Part shown: in pieces, positions 34,289 to 45,320 of the stretch
Layout of the letters: every line of letters begins with the position of its first letter
Numbering within the stretch: the first letter of the stretch is position 1
Notes under the pieces: generated by a model
The model's input: only the letters and a program-made list of their open reading frames with translations
Databases searched by the model: none
What the model was told of the DNA's origin: nothing
From: Burkholderia sp. FERM BP-3421
Lineage (GTDB): Bacteria > Pseudomonadota > Gammaproteobacteria > Burkholderiales > Burkholderiaceae
Assembly: GCF_028657905.1 (NCBI RefSeq)
Contig: NZ_CP117782.1
Location: 682,001 to 746,000 of the forward strand
Direction: 5' to 3'
Length of the DNA stretch: 64,000 bases
Position numbers and translations under genes: made by a program

Positions 34289-34366
34289 GGATACAGCGGC
34301 GTTTCATTCGAAGCGAAGCAAGCTTGCAGGAGCTTAACCAACGCCTGCGAGTAGTAGTAAAAAGCT

Positions 34367-34443
34367 GGAGCGGTAGTTCAGTTGGTTAGAATACCGGCCT
34401 GTCACGCCGGGGGTCGCGGGTTCGAGTCCCGTCCGCTCCGCCA
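34367..34443 (+). tRNA. tRNA-Asp (GTC), copy 1
   Basis: 77 bases, CCA encoded. Acceptor GGAGCGG pairs with CCGCTCC; anticodon GTC in CTGTCAC. Identical to the copy at 34662. Confidence 0.96.
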
Positions 34444-34447
34444 GATC

Positions 34448-34485
34448 AAAGCCCGTTCAGGCTGCATATATGAACGGGCTTTTGC
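34448..34485 (+). terminator. Terminator after first Glu-Asp unit
   Basis: Twelve-base perfect stem AAAGCCCGTTCA (34448-34459) with TGAACGGGCTTT (34471-34482), 11-base loop, followed by a short T-stretch. The T-tract is weaker than that of the second copy, so some read-through into the second unit is expected. Confidence 0.75.
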
Positions 34486-34508
34486 GTTAAAGGTGTAAGC
34501 AGTACGTT

Positions 34509-34584
34509 GTCCCCTTCGTCTAGAGGCCTAGGACATCACCCTTTCACGGTGAGTACAGGGGTTCGAATCCCCTAGGGGACGCCA
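34509..34584 (+). tRNA. tRNA-Glu (TTC), copy 2
   Basis: 76 bases, CCA encoded, identical to the copy at 34213; anticodon TTC. Preceded only by the 26-base remainder after the first terminator, so it depends either on read-through or on a promoter not visible here. Confidence 0.96.
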
Positions 34585-34661
34585 GATACAGCGGCGTTTC
34601 GTCGGAAACGAAGCAAGCTTGCAGGAGCTTAACCAATGCCTGCGAGTAGTAGTGAAAAGCT

Positions 34662-34738
34662 GGAGCGGTAGTTCAGTTGGTTAGAATACCGGCCTGTCAC
34701 GCCGGGGGTCGCGGGTTCGAGTCCCGTCCGCTCCGCCA
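34662..34738 (+). tRNA. tRNA-Asp (GTC), copy 2
   Basis: 77 bases, CCA encoded, identical to the copy at 34367; anticodon GTC. Followed directly by a strong terminator. Confidence 0.96.
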
Positions 34739-34742
34739 GATC

Positions 34743-34782
34743 AAAGCCCGTTCAGGAATGCCTGAACGGGCTTTTTGTTTTT
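34743..34782 (+). terminator. Strong terminator of the tRNA cluster
   Basis: Fourteen-base perfect stem (34743-34756 with 34761-34774), AATG loop, then a T-rich tail TTGTTTTT. It ends the tRNA transcription unit. Confidence 0.9.
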
Positions 34783-34876
34783 GCGGCGCGAAAAGCCCCT
34801 CCGTGCAAACCGGCATTGCATCGCGATCGGGCTGCGCTATCGTGGCGGTCATGATGTGTTTTCCGGCCTGTCATCC

Positions 34877-35341
34877 ATGCTCGATCCGACCGATGTCCGC
34901 TTGTTGTATCAGCTGCGCCCCGCCGAGGCGGATGATTTTCCGTTTGCCGAGGCGCTCACGCACCGCAACATGGGCGCGTATTACCGGCGCCACGGTCTCG
35001 AATGGCGCACGGACCTCTTTTTCGCCAGTTGGCGCGATTCGGAGAATTTCATTCTCGAACTCGAGGGCGAGCGGATCGGGGTCCTGAGGGTGACCGAGGA
35101 GGGGGCGTCGCTGCATATCCGCGACGTGCAGATCGCGCAGGGCCACCGGCAGCACGGCGCGGGCACCTATCTGCTCGACGCCGCGCATCGCTGGGCGAAG
35201 GCGCGCGGGCTCAGCGAGACCCAGCTGCGGGTGTTCGTCGACAACCCGGCCGCGCGCCTCTATCTGCGCATGGGCTACCGGCTGGCCGGCTCGCGGCTCG
35301 CGCAGCTCGGCTCGATCCGCCACATGGTGCGGCCGGTCTAG
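34877..35341 (+). CDS. GNAT-family N-acetyltransferase
   Basis: A 154-residue acetyltransferase-fold protein. The acetyl-CoA loop is in VQIAQGHRQHGAGTYLLDAA (Q/R-x-x-G-x-G/A type), and the C-terminal strand and helix carry VDNPAARLYLRMGYRL. The start at 34877 (MLDPTDVRLLYQLRPAE) gives a family-like first strand; a longer frame from 34775 overlaps the terminator region. The substrate is unknown. Its last four bases overlap the convergent AraC gene. Confidence 0.82.
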   Translation: MLDPTDVRLLYQLRPAEADDFPFAEALTHRNMGAYYRRHGLEWRTDLFFASWRDSENFILELEGERIGVLRVTEEGASLHIRDVQIAQGHRQHGAGTYLLDAAHRWAKARGLSETQLRVFVDNPAARLYLRMGYRLAGSRLAQLGSIRHMVRPV

Positions 35342-36189
35342 GCGCGCGCGTCGCGCTCGACCTCGGCCTTGCCCGCGCGCGGATCGGCGCCGCGCTGCAT
35401 GAAGGCGCGCGGGCTCGCTCCGAATGCGCGCCGGAACATCGCCGAGAACGCGCTCTGACTGCGATAGCCGAGTTCGCGCGCCACCTGCGACAGCGGGCGG
35501 CCCTGGTTGAGCAGCGGAATCGCGCGCGCGAGCAGCGCCTGCTGGCGCCACTGCGAAAAGCTCACGCCCAACTCCTGACGGAACAGCCGCGCGATGGTGC
35601 GGGTGCTTGCGCCCACGCCGGCCGCCCAGTATTCGAGCGATTCGCCGTGCGCGGGCTGCGCGAGCACCGCCTCGCACAGCGCGCGCAGGCGTTTCTCGGT
35701 GGGCATCGGCACCGCGAGCGGCAGCGGTTCGGCCTGAGTCAGCTCGTCGAGCACGAGCGAAGACAGCAGCGTCTCGCGCGCGGCGCTCGCGGGCCGCGCC
35801 TCCAGCGCGCCGATCAACTCGCGCAGCAGCCCCGACACCTCGACCACCCGGCACGCATCGAGCCCGTCCGGCACCGCCGATTCGTCGATATAGAGCGTGC
35901 GCAGGTAGGCGTCCTCGACGATCACCACTTCGTGCGTGACGCGCGGCGGCACCCAGATCGCGCGCGAGGGCGGCACCATCCAGGTGGTGCTGGCCGTCGC
36001 GATCCGCAACACGCCGCGCGAGGCGTAGGCGACCTGCGCCCAGGCATGGGTATGCAGCGGAATGCGCACGCCCGCGGCCACCGGCCGCGCGCGTACGCAC
36101 ATCGGATGCGCAGGCGTGGGCGTGAACTCGGGAGGAATCTCGATGATGGTGGGCGCGGCGCTCGCGCGCGGGGGAACGGATGGGCTCAT
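35338..36189 (-). CDS. AraC-family regulator with N-terminal cupin domain (NimR-like)
   Basis: A 283-residue regulator from the ATG at 36189 (an upstream ATG at 36213 adds 8 residues). Residues ~20-120 form a cupin-like ligand domain (HTHAWAQVAYASRGVLRI, WVPPRVTHEV). The last ~100 residues contain two helix-turn-helix motifs, the second with GYRSQSAFSAMFRRAFGASPRAF. This architecture occurs in one-component regulators of nearby efflux genes (e.g. NimR), but no transporter is adjacent; the overlapping GNAT gene or rraA may be targets. That is inference. Confidence 0.87.
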   Translation of the reverse strand: MSPSVPPRASAAPTIIEIPPEFTPTPAHPMCVRARPVAAGVRIPLHTHAWAQVAYASRGVLRIATASTTWMVPPSRAIWVPPRVTHEVVIVEDAYLRTLYIDESAVPDGLDACRVVEVSGLLRELIGALEARPASAARETLLSSLVLDELTQAEPLPLAVPMPTEKRLRALCEAVLAQPAHGESLEYWAAGVGASTRTIARLFRQELGVSFSQWRQQALLARAIPLLNQGRPLSQVARELGYRSQSAFSAMFRRAFGASPRAFMQRGADPRAGKAEVERDARA

Positions 36190-36329
36190 GGGCGATCGAA
36201 GTCGGTGCGGCATGCGACGGGTGTCTCACGCCTATTGTAGGGGCCCTGGACCTTGCGTTGCTGCGGGATTTTTTCGGCCGATAATGTCACGACCGGAATT
36301 GTTGACCCACCAGGACAGGAGACCCCGAG

Positions 36330-36824
36330 ATGACGTTCGCCACCACCGATCTCTGCGACGCGCACGAGGACCGGCTCGCCGACGGCACGCTGCGCGTGCT
36401 CGAACCCGTATTCCGTCCGTTCGGCCGCGCCGCATCGTTCAGCGGCCCGGCCGCGACGCTCAAGCTGTTCGAGGACAACACGCTGGTGCGCAAGGCGCTG
36501 GAACAGGACGGCGGCGGGCGCGTGCTCGTCGTCGACGGCGGTGGCAGCACGCGCTGCGCGCTCGTGGGCGGCAACCTCGGCGTGCTGGCCGAGCGCAACC
36601 GCTGGGCCGGCGTGGTCGTATACGGTTGCGTGCGCGACACGCAGGAGTTGGCCGTGTGCAACGTCGGCATCGTCGCGCTGGCCGCGCATCCGCGCCGGAG
36701 CGACCGGCGCGGCGAGGGCGTGGCCGACGTGCCGGTCTCCGTGCTGGGCGCCCGCATCGCGCCCGGCGACTGGATTTACGCGGATGCCGACGGCGTGCTC
36801 GTCAGCGATGCGCCGTTGACCTGA
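36330..36824 (+). CDS. rraA: RraA-family protein (RNase E regulator / HMG aldolase-like)
   Basis: A 164-residue RraA-fold protein. The start MTFATTDLCDAHED is typical, and the ligand-binding loop and Arg-Asp pair lie in VGGNLGVLAERNRW and GCVRDTQEL. RraA proteins either inhibit RNase E or, when the metal-binding R-D/E pair is present as here, act as 4-hydroxy-4-methyl-2-oxoglutarate/oxaloacetate-type lyases; both roles are possible. The ATG is preceded by AGGAGA. The gamma-glutamylcyclotransferase-like gene follows after 50 bases. Confidence 0.9.
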   Translation: MTFATTDLCDAHEDRLADGTLRVLEPVFRPFGRAASFSGPAATLKLFEDNTLVRKALEQDGGGRVLVVDGGGSTRCALVGGNLGVLAERNRWAGVVVYGCVRDTQELAVCNVGIVALAAHPRRSDRRGEGVADVPVSVLGARIAPGDWIYADADGVLVSDAPLT

Positions 36825-36874
36825 GGCGGTGCGTCGCGTCAGGTCGTGTTTCACGTGATGAGGAAGGAGGGGCC

Positions 36875-37288
36875 ATGCGCCATGTATTTGTCTACGGAAC
36901 CCTGCGCGCGGGGGAGGTCAACGACATCAGCCGCGCCGCCGAGCGGCACGGGATCGCGGCGCCGCAGTTGCTGGGCGCCGCGGCGCTGGCGGGGCGGCTC
37001 TACGATCTCGGCCGCTATCCGGGGATGATCGCGACGGAAGGCGGCCCGGATCTCGTCTGGGGCGACGTCTACGCGATCGACGAACGGCTCGTGCCGGTGC
37101 TCGACGAGATCGAGCAGGTGTATCCGGGCGACGACGGCTTGTTCGCCGCGCGCGAGGCGTCGGTGCAACTGGGCGGCCGGTGCTACGCCTGCCTGTTCTA
37201 TCCGGTGGCCGAGCGTGTGGCCGCGGACACGCTGCGCATTGCCTCGGGCGACTGGGTGCAGTATCGACGCGAGCGCGCCGCGGCCTGA
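36875..37288 (+). CDS. Gamma-glutamylcyclotransferase-like (AIG2-type) protein
   Basis: A 137-residue AIG2/GGCT-fold protein. MRHVFVYGTLRAGEVN gives the family YGTLR motif, and the catalytic Glu lies in LDEIEQVYPGD. The family cyclises gamma-glutamyl compounds to 5-oxoproline, but many bacterial members have other or unknown substrates. The ATG at 36875 has AAGGAGGGG upstream; the long frame before it is a shadow of rraA. A perfect bidirectional terminator follows. Confidence 0.88.
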   Translation: MRHVFVYGTLRAGEVNDISRAAERHGIAAPQLLGAAALAGRLYDLGRYPGMIATEGGPDLVWGDVYAIDERLVPVLDEIEQVYPGDDGLFAAREASVQLGGRCYACLFYPVAERVAADTLRIASGDWVQYRRERAAA

Positions 37289-37306
37289 CGCGGCGCGCTC
37301 GCCGGA

Positions 37307-37344
37307 CCATGAAAAAAGGCGCCTTGCGGCGCCTTTTTTCATGG
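37307..37344. terminator. Bidirectional terminator GGCT-like gene / aceB
   Basis: Seventeen-base perfect inverted repeat (37307-37323 with 37328-37344) around a TTGC loop. The arms carry A6 and T6 runs, so a T-tract follows the GC stem on both strands. It serves the two convergent genes. Confidence 0.9.
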
Positions 37345-37369
37345 CGGGCCGGGCGGCCCGCGCGATCCG

Positions 37370-38962
<1,593 letters not shown>

Positions 38963-39030
38963 GTGTCTCTCCTTGGTCGGTCAGTTGCGGTTTGCGGTAA
39001 AGGGTTGGGAATGGGGGCAGTCCTGCCGGC

Positions 39031-39789
39031 TCACGCGCCCGGGCTGGGGCGCGGCCGGCCGGCCGGTCTGCCGGCGGGAGCCGGGGCGGCGAGGAAGGCG
39101 AGCAGGTCGGCCATGCCGGGGCCGCTGCCGTCGGGCGGCGCGTCGAGTTCCTCGAACGGCGCGCCCGCGCGATTGAGCCAGAACGTCGTATAGCCGAACC
39201 AGCCGGCGCCTGCGGCGTCCCAGCCGTTCGACGAGACGAACACGATCTCGCGCGGCGCGGCGTCGAAGGCCGCGGTGCCGAGCGCGTAGGCGAGCGGCGA
39301 CGGCTTGTACGCGCGCACCGCGTCCACCGACAGCACACGGTCGAACAGGCCGTTCATGCCGGCGCTCTTCACCGCGATGTCGAGCATGCGCGGGTCGCCG
39401 TTCGACAGGATCGCGAGGCGCGGCTGCGCCGGCAGCGCGCGCAGCGCACGCAACGCGGGCACGGTGTCGGGATGGGTCGACAGGCACGCGTAGTCGTCGA
39501 GCAGGCGCTTTTCAGCCGCGCCCGACAGCGTGAGGCCGAGCGCGCGCGCGGCGAAGCGCAGCGCGTCGCGCGTGATGTCCCAGAACGGCCGGTAACGGGC
39601 GCCGCCCGGGTCGGCGAGCGTGCGCAGCTGGGTGTATTCGATCTGCTTGCGCCGCCACAGCTGCGACAGCCGCTCGCCGTGGCCGGGGTACAGCTGCTCC
39701 GCCGCGGCGACGACCGCGTGCACGTCGAACAGCGTGCCGTACGCGTCGAACAGGATGGCCTTCGGGGAGAGTGTCGTTGTGGCCGACAT
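39031..39789 (-). CDS. Type II haloacid dehalogenase
   Basis: A 252-residue HAD hydrolase of the L-2-haloacid dehalogenase type. The nucleophile Asp is in LFDAYGTLFD (motif I), with the Ser/Asn of LSNGDPRM (motif II), the Lys of AYKPSPLAY (motif III) and the SSNGWDAAGA acidic motif IV. It replaces a halogen on 2-haloacids with hydroxyl, or acts as a related phosphatase-like enzyme. The C-terminal ~20 residues are Pro/Gly/Arg-rich. It is divergent from the LysR gene at 39949 across a promoter region. Confidence 0.9.
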   Translation of the reverse strand: MSATTTLSPKAILFDAYGTLFDVHAVVAAAEQLYPGHGERLSQLWRRKQIEYTQLRTLADPGGARYRPFWDITRDALRFAARALGLTLSGAAEKRLLDDYACLSTHPDTVPALRALRALPAQPRLAILSNGDPRMLDIAVKSAGMNGLFDRVLSVDAVRAYKPSPLAYALGTAAFDAAPREIVFVSSNGWDAAGAGWFGYTTFWLNRAGAPFEELDAPPDGSGPGMADLLAFLAAPAPAGRPAGRPRPSPGA

Positions 39790-39867
39790 AGCCTTGCGCT
39801 CCGTGATCAGAGGTCAGGGTTGATTGTATTGGTGATGGACTGAGATAAAAAAGACGCTAATCATCAC

Positions 39868-39896
39868 TTGATCTTTTACTTTCATATACCTAATCT
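39868..39896 (+). promoter_or_regulatory. Promoter of LysR gene at 39949
   Basis: TTGATC at 39868-39873, 17-base spacer, TAATCT at 39891-39896, in the A+T-rich region between divergent HAD and LysR genes. Good -35 and moderate -10 match. Confidence 0.5.
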
Positions 39897-39948
39897 AGCG
39901 CGTCATCGCTGACTTCTTCACGGACGGCGTATACCGTTCATTCGCCGC

Positions 39949-40851
39949 ATGGATCGTTTCAAGCAAATCGAAACCTTCGCCGCCGTGGCCGCGAAGGGCA
40001 GCCTGTCGGCCGCCGCGCACGCCGAGGGCGTCGCGCCGGCGATCATCGGACGCCGGCTCGACGCGCTTGAAGAGCGGCTCGGCGTGAAGCTGCTGGTGCG
40101 CACGACCCGCAAGCTGACGCTGACCTTCGAAGGCTCGGCGTTCCTCGAGGATTGCCAGCGCATCATCCACGACATGCAGAACGCGGAGGCGAGCGTGTCG
40201 GCGGGCGGCGTCAAGGCGAGCGGGCATCTGCGGGTGTCGGCGCCGGCGGGGTTCGGGCGCCGGCACGTCGCGCCGCTCGCGCCCGATTTCACCGCCGCGC
40301 ACCCGGACGTGTCGATCACGCTCGATCTGTCCGATCGCATGGTCGATCTCGTCAACGAAGGCTTCGACTGCGCGGTGCGGCTCGGCGAGCTGCCCGATTC
40401 GTCGCTCGTGTCGCTCAAGCTCGGCGAGAACCGCCGGGTCTGCGTCGGTTCGCCGGCGTACCTGGCGCGCACCGGCACCCCGGCGACGCTCGCGGAACTG
40501 CCGCGCCACAACTGCCTCGCGCTCGCCGCGAACGCGAACCAGCAGCGTGGCTGGACCTTTCAGGAGGACGGCAAGGTCGTGTCGATCCGCGTGGCCGGCA
40601 CCATGGAGTGCTCGGACGGCGCGGTGCTGCACGAATGGTGCCTCGACGGCCACGGCCTCGCGTGGCGCTCGTGGTGGGAAGTCGGCGCGGACATCGCCGC
40701 GGGCCGTCTCGTCACCGTGCTCGACGCCTTCGCGGCGCCGCCGATCGGCATACACGCGGTGTTCCCGCAGCGCCGCCATCTGCCGTTGAGGGTGCGGCTG
40801 TTCCTCGATTTTCTGAAGCATACGTACGAACAACCGGGCTATTGGGGTTGA
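39949..40851 (+). CDS. LysR-family transcriptional regulator
   Basis: A 300-residue LysR protein: helix-turn-helix at residues 1-60 (MDRFKQIETFAAVAAKGSLSAAA, then RRLDALEERLGVKLL), linker, and effector domain from ~90 with LRVSAPAGFGRRHVAPL and the CAVRLGELPDSSLVS ligand region, as in the AaeR/DmlR-like group. It is divergent from the haloacid dehalogenase gene and probably regulates it or the surrounding glyoxylate-shunt region; the target is inferred from position. Confidence 0.9.
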   Translation: MDRFKQIETFAAVAAKGSLSAAAHAEGVAPAIIGRRLDALEERLGVKLLVRTTRKLTLTFEGSAFLEDCQRIIHDMQNAEASVSAGGVKASGHLRVSAPAGFGRRHVAPLAPDFTAAHPDVSITLDLSDRMVDLVNEGFDCAVRLGELPDSSLVSLKLGENRRVCVGSPAYLARTGTPATLAELPRHNCLALAANANQQRGWTFQEDGKVVSIRVAGTMECSDGAVLHEWCLDGHGLAWRSWWEVGADIAAGRLVTVLDAFAAPPIGIHAVFPQRRHLPLRVRLFLDFLKHTYEQPGYWG

Positions 40852-41007
40852 GTCCGGCGCCGGCGCGCGTTTCCGATATGAGGGCGAACCCTCTGGCGCG
40901 GCCGACGGCCGGCTTTCGCGCACTACAATCAAGCTAGGCAGGGTGCCCGGCGGCGCGACGCGCGCGATTGCCGCGCGGGCGCTGTGTTGCCGCCGACGGA
41001 GGCCGCC

Positions 41008-41442
41008 ATGTTCAAGCACATCCTGGTTCCGACCGATGGATCCGATCTGTCGAAGAAGGCGATCGACGGTGCGATCGATCTCGCGCGGACGGTCCGCGCG
41101 CGCGTGACCGCCTATGCGTGTCTGCCGCAATATCCGTACTCGCCGTTCTCCGAGGTGGTGATCGAGCCGCCCGCCGATTTTCGCGAACGCAGCGAACGCG
41201 AGGCGCGCACGCATCTCGACGAGGTCGAGGCCGCGGCGCGGCAGGCGGGGGTGGTGTTCGACAGCTGCACGAGCGTGCATCCGTCGCCTTACCTCGGCAT
41301 CATCGAGGCGGCGGAGCGGGGCGGTTGCGACGTGATTTTCATGGCCTCGCACGGCCGGCGCGGGCTGGGCAGCCTGTTGATCGGCAGCGAGACGCAGCGG
41401 GTGCTGACCCATACGAAAATCCCGGTGATCGTCTATCGGTAG
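41008..41442 (+). CDS. Universal stress protein UspA family
   Basis: A 144-residue single-domain universal stress protein. MFKHILVPTDGSDLS is the standard first strand and loop. The ATP-binding G-x2-G-x9-G-S/T motif is in GRRGLGSLLIGSETQRVL, so it is of the ATP-binding subtype. The role is stress survival in the cytoplasm. The start at 41008 has GACGGAGG upstream. Stacked hairpins follow before convergent aceA. Confidence 0.92.
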   Translation: MFKHILVPTDGSDLSKKAIDGAIDLARTVRARVTAYACLPQYPYSPFSEVVIEPPADFRERSEREARTHLDEVEAAARQAGVVFDSCTSVHPSPYLGIIEAAERGGCDVIFMASHGRRGLGSLLIGSETQRVLTHTKIPVIVYR

Positions 41443-41499
41443 GGTGCGCGGGACGCGGGCCCGCGCACCAAGCGACGCGCGCCGGGCAAGCCGGCGCGC
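41443..41499. terminator. Paired hairpins between UspA gene and aceA
   Basis: GGTGCGCGGG (41443-41452) pairs with CCCGCGCACC (41460-41469), and GCGCGCCGG (41477-41485) with CCGGCGCGC (41491-41499). The first starts right after the UspA stop codon. No T-tract is present, but tandem GC hairpins between convergent genes suggest a transcript end. Confidence 0.5.
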
Positions 41500-41602
41500 T
41501 GTCCTGCGCGGCGCTCGACGCCGCCGCGCGCGGCCTGCCTCGCGGTGCGCGGCAGGCCCATCTTCTCCCTGATCGCCAGTTTCGCGAGCGCGCCGCGCCG
41601 CG

Positions 41603-42910
<1,308 letters not shown>

Positions 42911-43219
42911 GGTGTGCTCCTTGTGTGGTCGTTGCCTGAAGAAGGGGGGTGCGAATCCGGTGGCCACGAAGCGGCGGGTGGGGCGGAGGCATTCCGTTTC
43001 GTGAACTCTTGTATAAGAGTCTAGGCAAATCGACGGAGCGAAGACAGGGCTTGAAGGTGGAACTTCAGAAAAATATAGATGAGTTAAAACAAAGGCTTAT
43101 ATATTGCATTTCATGATGAGGAAAGGCCTTTCCCATCCTGCAATCCACATGGTTGTGCCACGCAGCATGCTTTTTACGACACAAAAGATTTTTTCACATC
43201 GTGATATTTCGGCGCGGGC
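42911..43219. promoter_or_regulatory. A+T-rich upstream region of aceA
   Basis: This gap lies upstream of aceA and downstream of the helicase gene. The section 43050-43150 is markedly A+T-rich compared with the flanks and should contain the aceA promoter, although no clear hexamer pair was assigned. No gene is visible. Confidence 0.4.
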
Positions 43220-43247
43220 AAAAAAAACCGGCGCCTGGGCGCCGGTT
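43220..43247 (-). terminator. Rho-independent terminator of DEAD-box helicase gene
   Basis: Stem AACCGGCGC (43226-43234) with GCGCCGGTT (43239-43247), CTGG loop; the A-run at 43220-43227 gives a T-tract after the stem on the minus strand, 40 bases beyond the helicase stop. Confidence 0.85.
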
Positions 43248-43287
43248 CGGGGAGGGGCGATGCGGGCGCGTGGCCCGCATGCGAGGC

Positions 43288-44904
43288 TTACGACGCGTTG
43301 CCGCGACGCGGGCCGCTGCTGCGGTAACCGCCGCCGCTGCCTTCACGGCGTGCGCCGCCGTAGCCTTCGCGGCTGCCGCCGGCAGGCTTGCCGCCGCCAT
43401 TGCCCGGCTTGCCGCTCCAGCCGCCGCCGTTGCCGCCGCCGTTGCCGCCGCCATAACCCTGGCCTTGGCGTGCGCCGTAGCCTTCACGGCTGCCGCCCGG
43501 CTTGCCGCCGAAGCGTCGACCGCCGTTGCCGCCGCCCGGACGGCCGCGGCTCGGGCCGCGATCGTTGCGCGGGGGCGCCTTGCGCGGCTCGAAACCCTCG
43601 ACCACGTTGACCGGCAGCGGCGTGCGCACGAAGCGCTCGATGCGCTTGAGCGCGCCCTGTTCTGCGTGGTGCACGAGGCTCACCGCGATGCCCGAGCGCC
43701 CGGCGCGGCCGGTACGGCCGATCCGGTGCACGTAGTCTTCCGCGAACTTCGGCAGGTCGTAGTTGAACACGTGCGTGATGCCGGGGATGTCGATCCCGCG
43801 CGCCGCGACGTCGGTCGCGACGAGCACGCGCACACGGCGCTCGCGCAGCGCACGGATCGTGCGGTTGCGCGCGCCCTGCGGCAGGTCGCCGTGCAGCGCG
43901 GCCGACTCGAAGCCCGCGTCCGCGAGGCGGCCGGCCAGCTGGTCGGCGTCGATCTTGGTCGCCGTGAAGATGATCGCCTGGTCGAGCGCGTCGTCGCGCA
44001 GCAGGTGATCGAGCAGGCGATCCTTGTGGTCGCGGTCGTCGACGTAGTGGACGGTCTGCGCGATGTTCGTGCGCGATTCCAGGCGCTGGACGATCTCGAT
44101 CCGCTCCGGATCCTTGAGCAGGCGGCCCGTCAGCGAACCGATCTTGCCGTCGAGCGTGGCCGAGAACAGCATGGTCTGACGGGTGGCCGGCGTAGCGGCG
44201 ACGATCGTCTCGATGTCGTCGATGAAGCCCATGTCGAGCATCCGGTCGGCTTCGTCGAGCACCAGCATCTTCAGTTCGGACAGGTCGATACGGCCGCGCT
44301 CGAGGTGGTCGAGCAGGCGGCCCGGCGTCGCGACCAGGATTTCCGGGTTCTTCGCGAGCAGCATCAGCTGCTGGCCGTAGGCGACGCCGCCGAGGATGCT
44401 GACCGTGCGCAGGCGGCGCAGATGGCGGCCATAGGTCGACGCGGCCGTCGTCACCTGCATCGCGAGTTCGCGGGTCGGCGTCAGCACGAGCAGGCCCGGG
44501 CGGGCGACCGGCTGCGGCCGGCGCGCACCACGCGCAGCGCCTTGCGGCTCGCGCGGGGCGCGCGGCTGTTGCGCCAGCTGGGCGAAGCGCTCGATTGCCG
44601 GCAGCATGAATGCAGCGGTCTTGCCCGAGCCGGTCGGGCTCGATACCAGCAGGTCGCGGCCGGCGATCCCGGCCGGAATCGCGCGCTCCTGCACGGGCGT
44701 CGGCTTGGCGTAGCCGGCGGCTTCCAGTGCCGACACGATTTCCGGCGAAAGGCCGAGCGACGCGAAGGTCGGGCCGCTCGTGTCCGGCGCGGCGTCGGCC
44801 GGCGCGGCCTCGACGGGCGCTGCCACGGCGGGCGCGGCGGAGTCGAGGGCAAGCACGTCGTCGACGATCGCGTTCAGCGGGCTGGAGAGGTTGCTCGAAG
44901 TCAT
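43288..44904 (-). CDS. DEAD-box RNA helicase, RhlE-like
   Basis: A 538-residue ATP-dependent RNA helicase. After a ~55-residue Ala/Pro-rich N-terminus comes the core: Q-motif region FASLGLSPEIVSALEAAGY..PTPVQ, motif I SPTGSGKT, DEAD box VLDEADRMLDMGF, SAT motif LFSATLD, and motif VI HRIGRTGRAGR. The C-terminal ~110 residues are a basic Gly/Arg/Ser/Asn-rich tail (GGGNGGG, GYGGARREG) suited to non-specific RNA binding and seen in helicases of cold response, ribosome assembly and RNA decay. The start at 44904 is chosen because the upstream 15 residues are not family-like. It has a long leader upstream and a good terminator downstream. Confidence 0.93.
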   Translation of the reverse strand: MTSSNLSSPLNAIVDDVLALDSAAPAVAAPVEAAPADAAPDTSGPTFASLGLSPEIVSALEAAGYAKPTPVQERAIPAGIAGRDLLVSSPTGSGKTAAFMLPAIERFAQLAQQPRAPREPQGAARGARRPQPVARPGLLVLTPTRELAMQVTTAASTYGRHLRRLRTVSILGGVAYGQQLMLLAKNPEILVATPGRLLDHLERGRIDLSELKMLVLDEADRMLDMGFIDDIETIVAATPATRQTMLFSATLDGKIGSLTGRLLKDPERIEIVQRLESRTNIAQTVHYVDDRDHKDRLLDHLLRDDALDQAIIFTATKIDADQLAGRLADAGFESAALHGDLPQGARNRTIRALRERRVRVLVATDVAARGIDIPGITHVFNYDLPKFAEDYVHRIGRTGRAGRSGIAVSLVHHAEQGALKRIERFVRTPLPVNVVEGFEPRKAPPRNDRGPSRGRPGGGNGGRRFGGKPGGSREGYGARQGQGYGGGNGGGNGGGWSGKPGNGGGKPAGGSREGYGGARREGSGGGYRSSGPRRGNAS

Positions 44905-45320
44905 TAACAATCCTTGATACACACACAGTGGGTGAAACGTCGGCGCCAATCGCGCATACCCAAGTCGTCGGATTGATCGAGCAAATCGGGAAACGAGACA
45001 TCGTCCGCATGCGGACTGCCATGCGGGCTTTTCGTTAGAAGCTGTTTCGGATGCGGCGCGCCTCCTTGGGCGCTGCCGCCAGCCTGATACAAGACGGCCC
45101 GTGGGGCCTAGGCAGGAGGGGACAGGTTCTAAACTGGATTGGAGCTAAACGCTACGGGACGTCAGACAGAAAGGGGCGGTTTCGGGCCGCTTAAGGTGTG
45201 ACGCAGCGCGCATTATAAGGATTTTTGCTGCGCTGCGCCAGTCCTTTGTTGTGCCGATCGCACCACTTACCAGGGATTTGACTGCGGATAAGGGCAGGTT
45301 TCCGGTGCGATCGGTGTGGC
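44905..45320 (-). promoter_or_regulatory. Helicase promoter and long structured leader
   Basis: A perfect -10 hexamer (TATAAT on the minus strand, 45212-45217) lies in a small A+T island about 310 bases upstream of the helicase ATG; its -35 is weak. Transcription from it would give a ~300-base 5' leader. The leader contains a 14-base palindrome GTCCGCATGCGGAC at 45003-45016, capable of folding with adjacent CATGC repeats. Long leaders are typical of cold-induced helicase mRNAs; regulation is inferred. Confidence 0.5.

Larger units (their letters stand above)
34213..34774 (+). repeat. Tandem duplication of tRNA-Glu/tRNA-Asp unit
   Basis: The segment 34213-34482 (tRNA-Glu, 78-base spacer, tRNA-Asp, hairpin) recurs at 34509-34774. 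The tRNAs are identical and the spacers differ at only a few positions, so this is a recent or homogenised tandem duplication of about 270 bases. Confidence 0.9.

Noticed and set aside
34213..34774. Direct repeats that could suggest a CRISPR or attachment site
   Set aside because: They are two copies of complete tRNA genes plus spacer and terminator; no integrase gene or mobile-element remnant lies nearby.
43104..43610. Plus-strand Arg/Cys-rich frame over the helicase C-terminus
   Set aside because: Shadow of the Gly/Arg-rich helicase tail; it runs through the helicase terminator.
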